DNA of 64,000 bases from assembly GCA_025201345.1 (NCBI GenBank), contig JAIXMG010000011.1, forward strand, positions 62,001 to 126,000, written 5' to 3'. Each line of letters opens with the position of its first letter. Positions within the stretch are counted from its first letter, which is position 1. The translations under genes were made by a program, and so were the position numbers. Positions 58,242-64,000 of the stretch are shown in pieces. Source of the stretch: Thamnidium elegans. Lineage: Eukaryota; Mucoromycota; Mucoromycetes; Mucorales; Mucoraceae. The notes below the pieces were generated by a model. That model had not been told where the DNA came from. It was given only the letters and a program-made list of their open reading frames with translations, and made no database searches.

Positions 58242-61200
58242 ATGAGCTTTCGTACATGTCCTGAAATAGAATTAGATATGTCAGCGTCACAAACCGGCAA
58301 AACTCTAGCCGATGAAAATGCAAGTGATCTTATCGACAGCCATAATATTAAAGGTGAAGACGTTATACTACTAGACATATCCATAAATAAAGAATGGATG
58401 GCTTACGTTACAATCAAACATGAAGATATTGATGGTACTTCGAATCTGGAAAATAACGAGGTACATCGTACGTATTTAACCAGGCGCCGGTTTACAGCCG
58501 TTAATGCAGAGAACAGTGAAGACAGAATTACGCTAAAAGAAAATAAACAAAAATACATTACCAACGACGAATATTTTAGAATCGATATCACAAATACTAT
58601 AAAAAGTACCAACCGCAACCACAGCAAATTTTTGTCTATTTCTCGAGATGGAAAGTACATTGCGTTATCTTTTTATTCGGAAACTTCACGTTTCAGTTAC
58701 TACGAGAAAGGTCGAAAATACAATAAATGTTTTATTTTTGAAGCTGGTATTGGTAGAATTGACCTGAAGTCTTCACTGAATTTCAACGGGCGTGCTATTT
58801 TCTTGAATAGTGAAGAAGTTTCCTTGATATATGCCGACGCGTATACTTTTAGGTATGGTAATTTATCTGACATTTCTTCTGATAGGACAGTGTTTGATTT
58901 GAGTATCCTCGGTCCAGGATCTTTCAATGAGTCACCTGTATTTGATGAATTATATATTCGAAACTCTGCATGGCTTGATTTTTCGGAGGAAAATAACGAT
59001 ATGAAAAAAGCTGTAACGTTTACTAGAAATGTTCGTCATGATATTATAACTACGCCTTACCTGGATGTCACTCGTGCTTGGTCACTTACTGAAAACGGTG
59101 TACGCTTAACTTCAATTTGGATCCCAGGATTACATATTATGGCGTTTTCGAAAGATTATAAATTTACTGCTGCTTATGTCGAAGGTGCTCGATCGATACA
59201 TATTTACAATGTCAAAAGTAGTTTATTAGCCTATCAATTAAAATCACAAGAAAGTGGCCTTGTTGATAATTTTGAAGTTTCTCATATTCGATTTTGCTAC
59301 AGCGGTAGATATGTGGCTATGTCTGGGTGGGAAGGTAACGAAGTAGTTTTTGAAATATGGCATCTCGAATCAGAAAGGTCTATATATAAAATAAGCCGAA
59401 ACGTAGGTGAAAGAGCTGCTAATTTTGACGCTACATCGAAACAACTAAAGGTATTTGAGCCTTTTGTCACAAAAGTATACAATCGTAACAGCGAAAAATG
59501 TTTGGTGGGATTCTACATGTCCAACAACAGCAACCATCTTAAAACCAATTTTCTAGAATTAAAAATGGATTCTGTCTGTGAACCCATCAGTATAATAAGG
59601 GAGGATTCCAACGGCCCTTGTTATATGTTTGACAACACTGCATGGGATACCTCACTGAGCAGCGAATTAGTCAAACGCAAATATATTAATATTGGAGAAG
59701 AAAAACTTTTAGTCCGTTTTGATGAGTATACAGTTCAACTTTGGAAAATAGAATCTGACTATACCGCTGGGCAGCTGATAGGTGATGGGGATGAACTTCT
59801 TTATATAAGAGCTTACAAAGGACCATATTATGGACGCGATTATTCTTTCAGGGATACTTGGAAAATTTGTAATTATAACAGTATAAAATTTATTGGAGGT
59901 AATGCTTCAGGCAGGATTTTGGTTAATATAATGAAAGCTTTAAATGAGGACGGTTCCCCAAACTATAATTTCAAAGATTACCACACGGAAGAAATATTTT
60001 TACCATTATGTGGAGTCGGTAACCAAGAAAAATTTGATGGACACAAATTGGAAAGCGCTTGTCAGGCTTTACATTTCCTTCGCGAAATATACGGTTTCAA
60101 TTCTGTTACAGAAGCCTGTTATAAGGTTTGAGAAAAACATATATTTATCCATACGCCTAAATTAATTTTGTTTTAGGACGATTTAAACAAGCTACGCAGC
60201 AAAACCGAGGAGCTAGTTAAATCAAGTGTAGAAAGTATTGATTCTACGTCTAGTTACTTCTCAAATATCACCGGAAGTCGAGAATATATTATTAAATTAA
60301 TCATAGCTAAAAATATTTCGATTGCTATTTTTAGTCACCACAGGCCTTTATCTGAATTAAAGGAAAAATATACTGACGAATATCTTCAAGAGGATATATT
60401 GGATTGGTGTAATCATAATAAAATCTTCCAATGGTCTCAGTCACTTTTGAAAAAGGCAATCAACGTTAAAGCATTATTTCACCTAGATAATACAACGTAT
60501 GATGCTACCACGATAGATAATATCCCAGATGATGTAAACAAAGAAGTTATGATATCGTATCGGAGCTCATCAAAAAAAAAAAAAAACTATTCAAAAAAGG
60601 ATAGTACTAGAACTATAGCCACGAATGAAAATGTTTTAACTGTGCTAATTGAAAAAGCAAGTAACGACCTATTCAATTTACTTTTTAATCGCATTTTGTT
60701 AGATTCTAAAGAATTAGGTCCAGGCTGCCTCTTGTCATTAATGGATGCTTTGGTGTTTCTTCAAGAAGGAAACTCTGGTAAGCAAAATAAAATCGAAAAT
60801 TTATGTCACATGTAATAACCTCGTGGTACCTAGACCTTTTATTGTCAAGCAGTAAAAAATTATCACTCTTAGATTTTGGACCTCAGCAATTGGGTCTGTC
60901 AGTTCGAGAATTTTACAATTATTTCAAATCTTGTTCAGTTAGTCAAAAAGACGTTTTCGGTGATATAAATATGAGTCCGTACTCCATACCCGAAGAGCTT
61001 AAGAAGGTCACTAATTTTGAATGGAAAAAAATAAATCGCAAGAGAGATAAATTTTATTCAGCAGGTGGTTCATTTTTTCGTACTATAAAGCTTCTTATAA
61101 AGCTTTATAAATTGAAATATCTTATCAATGTTTCGACAATGGAGTCAAAAGCAGGTTTACGGATCAACGTTGTCCCTCTCCCGCTTTTTTGCTCGTATAA

Positions 61201-62685
61201 TAACTTTGTCGAAGGTTTATCCGAAAGCGCGTTTACTCGAATTGCATCAAACCAACGCACTAACAATATTTTTCGACAAGGCGGTACTTTTGAAGCTTTA
61301 TTAAATTACAAATGGAAAACATTCGCTAAAAGAAAATTTGCTATGATCTGTTTTATACATGCCTTATACTACGTTAGTTATTGTACTGGTGTTTTGTTTT
61401 CTCGAGTATTGTATGTTAAAGGACCAGAAAATGAACTAGATATGAAACATCCAGGTCATCTCGCTTCTTTGGCTATAATGGGACTTTCTCTCTCCATACT
61501 TATTATACAGGAATTTCGTCAATTTCTTAATACTATGAACAAAATGAGCTACCTTGCATCAGGTTACAATTGGGTGGATATAGCTGCATTTGGCTTTCCG
61601 ATATTTACTGTTTTTCAGTCTTTGCTAGAATGGGATCACTTTGTAGGTCACTATAAAATTGATGATTCAACAGTAACTAATAATGTATTATATTTATAAA
61701 TAGGCCGAGGTCTGTAGTATTACTACTTTAATTTTATGGTCCCATAGTATATTGAGACTTCGGGCGATCCCTTCTTTTGTAAGTGTAGTTATATTTGAAA
61801 ATAAATTTTATGCAACATTAAGCGGTCTAATAGAATTTCAAACTTAGGGTGTTACGCTGGATATCATAATTCAATTGTTTAGAAATGTTTTTGCTACAAT
61901 TTTTATTATGTTTCTTGTTATTATAGCGTTTACTATGTCATTTGTTGTGCTATTGCTCTCCAAAGAAAACGAATATTTTCAAGACAATTTCGAGGGAAGT
62001 TTTACTAGTGGCACTATTACAGCCCATGGGCTTATAAATACTGCTAATGTAAGTACGGATAATGGCTTTCGGAACTGGTTCAAAGCGTTTTCAAAGGCGT
62101 GGCTATTTATTTACGGAGTATGGGACCCGGTAACTGAAGGAGATGTCGGTGACAATATGATGGTTATGGCACTATGTATTTTATTTTCATTCGTTACGAT
62201 GTTTATTTTCTCCAATATGATTGTGTAAGTTACATATACTCTACAATAAGTAAAAATTAGCTTCTCACTTATATTTTTTTTTATATGAAGCGCACTTATG
62301 TCAAACCCAATTGAAGAAGTACGAAGAAACGGAAAGAAGGCTTGGTAAGTCAATGTAGCTATATATTTTTTAGTTATTGGGAATTACTGACGCTTGCATA
62401 TTTTTAATTTTCTCTTTAGGATTAGCCATTTTGCGGGTAAATATATCTATGCCTTTATCTCTATTGAAATACTTATTATTTTTTAATTAATTAGCTGTCA
62501 TATCAGAGATAGAGATTTTGTGGTGTTCCGATGCTGAAAAACGTAGCAGAATAAATAATCCTGTGTATATTTATTATAAATCAGAGCAAGAAACTAACAT
62601 TGCTCATAGAAAAAATCTTTTAAAAGAAACAGAAGATCTTAATGAAAAACTGGGTATCACTAATGAAAAAAATATGGACGTTTAG
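58242..62685 (+). CDS. TRP-like cation channel with WD40-like N-terminal half
   Basis: Eight exons, 58242-60125, 60177-60777, 60834-61642, 61704-61778, 61848-62224, 62291-62344, 62420-62436 (17 nt), 62495-62685, give 1335 aa with all phases consistent. Residues 1-630 contain WD40-like blades: FLSISRDGKYIALSF, LHIMAFSKDYKFTAAYV, SIHIYNVKSSLLAY, IRFCYSGRYVAMSGWE. A helical linker follows. From about 995 there are six membrane segments: FAMICFIHALYYVSYCTGVL, LASLAIMGLSLSILIIQEF, VDIAAFGFPIFTVFQSL, a TRP-type S4 (ILWSHSILRLRAIPSFG), S5 (VFATIFIMFLVIIAFTMSFV), a pore loop (FKAFSKAWLFIYGVWDP) and S6 (MALCILFSFVTMFIFSNMIV followed by ALMSN). S6 NMIVALM matches TRP NLLIALM. The apparent stops at 60813, 61697 and 61845 all fall in introns. 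Ligand and ion are unknown. Confidence 0.85.
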
Positions 62686-64000
62686 TTGTATCTTTTCGGG
62701 ATAATTCTATACCAAGTAATAAAAAAAAAGTGATAGGTAAAATTTGTTTGATGATACACATTTTCTTCTTTTGGAATTATTCCATGCGGCAATGTAATAT
62801 GATTTTCTACTGTATAGCAGATATAATATTTAATAGTATATCACATTGTTTATACGGTAGGTTGTTGTATATATGTAATAATGAGCAGCCGTTGACATTT
62901 TATACTCGTAAAACATCCGTCTCTTTACTTTTAGTATCTGTCAAAAACTAATTGTAATATATAAGCGCCTTTTAAAGTATGCACACGTATTATACTTCCA
63001 GATAGTGTAACTAAACCCTTTAAAACAAAAACATGTCTGCCTACAAGGCTACAGAAAAGAGAAAACATTCGGTTCATGCTCCTTGCCTTCCACTTCCCCG
63101 GTCACACAACATTACAACATTAATTTTCTATTCTAGGCTATACAAGTCTATAAAATAAATCGTGATTGACCGCAGTAATAATAAGGTTTAAGTATAGAAC
63201 AAGAGACGCTCCCAAATTTAATCAATAAATAAAACTTGGTTAACCGCCCGCTATGTGAAAGATTAATGTTAAATAAATATCTTTTTAAATGTTCTGGATC
63301 TTTTTTAAAGCGTTCTTGATTGTTAAAGACAGTATATGGCATAACAATTGGTCTTTATATCATTACTGTTGCTTATCGTTAATACAGTAGCGGCTCTATT
63401 TAAGGGTGGATTTCTACAGGACACCTTCTTCCGTCCCCGGCTTTAACACTACTGTTATCGTTAATAATCGATTTAAGGGAGAATTTCGGCTATCCTTAAA
63501 TAAAGCCGCTAACGTAGTTACGCTTATTATGCTTAGAGCAGGTGATTATTATACATAGACTATATATTTATCATTGATATTTAGCAAAAAAAAAAAAAAA
63601 AAAAAAAAAAAGGTATTATTAAAATAAATAAATAAAAGGAGTGTTGTATTTTATATACTATTATTTAGATACAATAACATTGTAACTAGATAATAACATT
63701 GTCATTTTGTCATCGTCATTAAAGCTGTAAGCAAAGGTCATTATACCGACCTATTTCTTAAACTATACCTGATTTTTTGTTGCTCGGTATCAAAGTATAC
63801 TACGGATGCCCGTATAATTTAATAAACTGCTTGTATTTAGTATGAAACTAATAAGCATTTTTTGGCTGAGACTAAAAAATAATTTTATTGTTATATTTGT
63901 ACTGTTTTTATCTTTATTCGAAAATGTGTTTGATATATATGGTAAGGAAGAAAAAAAATAAAGAAACTCAATAATACGTATAGACTTAGTTGTAATAATA
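62686..64000. other. Gene-poor right end of the window
   Basis: 1.3 kb of AT-rich DNA with no supported gene. Contains an imperfect inverted repeat at 63388-63511 and an A run at 63585-63611. Confidence 0.55.
63388..63511. repeat. Imperfect inverted repeat, 124 bp
   Basis: TAGCGGCTCTATTTAAGG (63388-63405) pairs with 63494-63511 over 17 of 18 bases. A 12-bp unit TTATCGTTAATA is also repeated directly at 63373-63384 and 63455-63466. It resembles a degraded small transposable element. Confidence 0.5.

Noticed and set aside
60803..61699. Separate membrane-protein gene starting MSHVIT
   Set aside because: The first codons lie in an intron (60778-60833). With it removed, the frame continues from the WD40-like exons in the right phase, so this is part of the TRP-like gene.
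61697..61847. Frame-breaking stops suggesting the channel is a pseudogene
   Set aside because: GTAGGT...TAG (61643-61703) and GTAAGT...TAG (61779-61847) are introns with branch points, and the joined sequence forms a proper S4-S5 region.

Overview
This is AT-rich nuclear DNA from a filamentous fungus, most probably an early-diverging lineage of the Mucoromycota (Mucorales type). The evidence is many short introns (about 45-110 nt, GTAAGT donors, CTAAC/CTAAT branch points, TAG acceptors), fungus-specific genes (eisosome PIL1, a SCT1/GPT2 acyltransferase, a MAM3-like CNNM protein, SEC2, CENP-H, the CCAAT factor HAP2), and a cytosolic initiator tRNA with eukaryotic hallmarks. Homopolymer A and T runs of 10-40 nt fill introns and spacers. 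I assembled 26 protein-coding models and 1 tRNA, and checked frame phase across all 96 modelled introns. The species cannot be named from the sequence alone.

Layout. 0-10 kb: ribosomal protein S25 (+), an STK11IP-like LRR protein (-), the GPAT/DHAPAT acyltransferase (+), complex I assembly factor NDUFAF3 (+), and convergent with it an IRG-type (immunity-related GTPase-like) GTPase (-). 10-13 kb: GID4, the substrate receptor of the GID/CTLH ubiquitin ligase, directly downstream of an F-box protein. 13-16 kb: an AT-rich desert with one tRNA-iMet. 16-28 kb: a proline-rich adaptor-like protein (-), CENP-H (+), SEC2-type Rab GEF (-), ataxin-10 (+), and a long-chain acyl-CoA synthetase (+). 28-29.3 kb: a desert with a decayed DDE transposase. 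29.6-38.4 kb: CNNM/MAM3 (-), COG3 (-), a small secreted protein (+), PIL1 (+), and a short Ser-rich protein with clustered Cys/His (-). 38-43 kb: a repeat-rich region with a decayed gene and a 391-bp inverted-repeat element. 43-52 kb: a hydrophilic stress-type protein (-), POLD4 (-), a secreted arylsulfatase (-), mitochondrial uS12 (-), a decayed gene fragment, HAP2/NF-YA (+), and the U-box cyclophilin PPIL2 (-). 52-62.7 kb: a DDHD phospholipase A1 (+), a 614-aa protein I do not recognise (+), and a 1335-aa TRP-like channel with a WD40-like N-terminal half (+).

Most genes are unrelated housekeeping functions, as expected for a fungal chromosome. Membrane and lipid trafficking recurs (GPAT, ACSL, COG3, SEC2, DDHD lipase, PIL1), but nothing shows joint regulation. 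The two most unusual loci are the IRG-like GTPase, from a family best known from animal cell-autonomous immunity, and the WD40-TRP fusion channel. Gene structure is also notable: three GC-AG introns that all begin GCAAGT, two internal 17-nt microexons, and an RPS25 start codon that appears to be cut off by an intron directly after the ATG.
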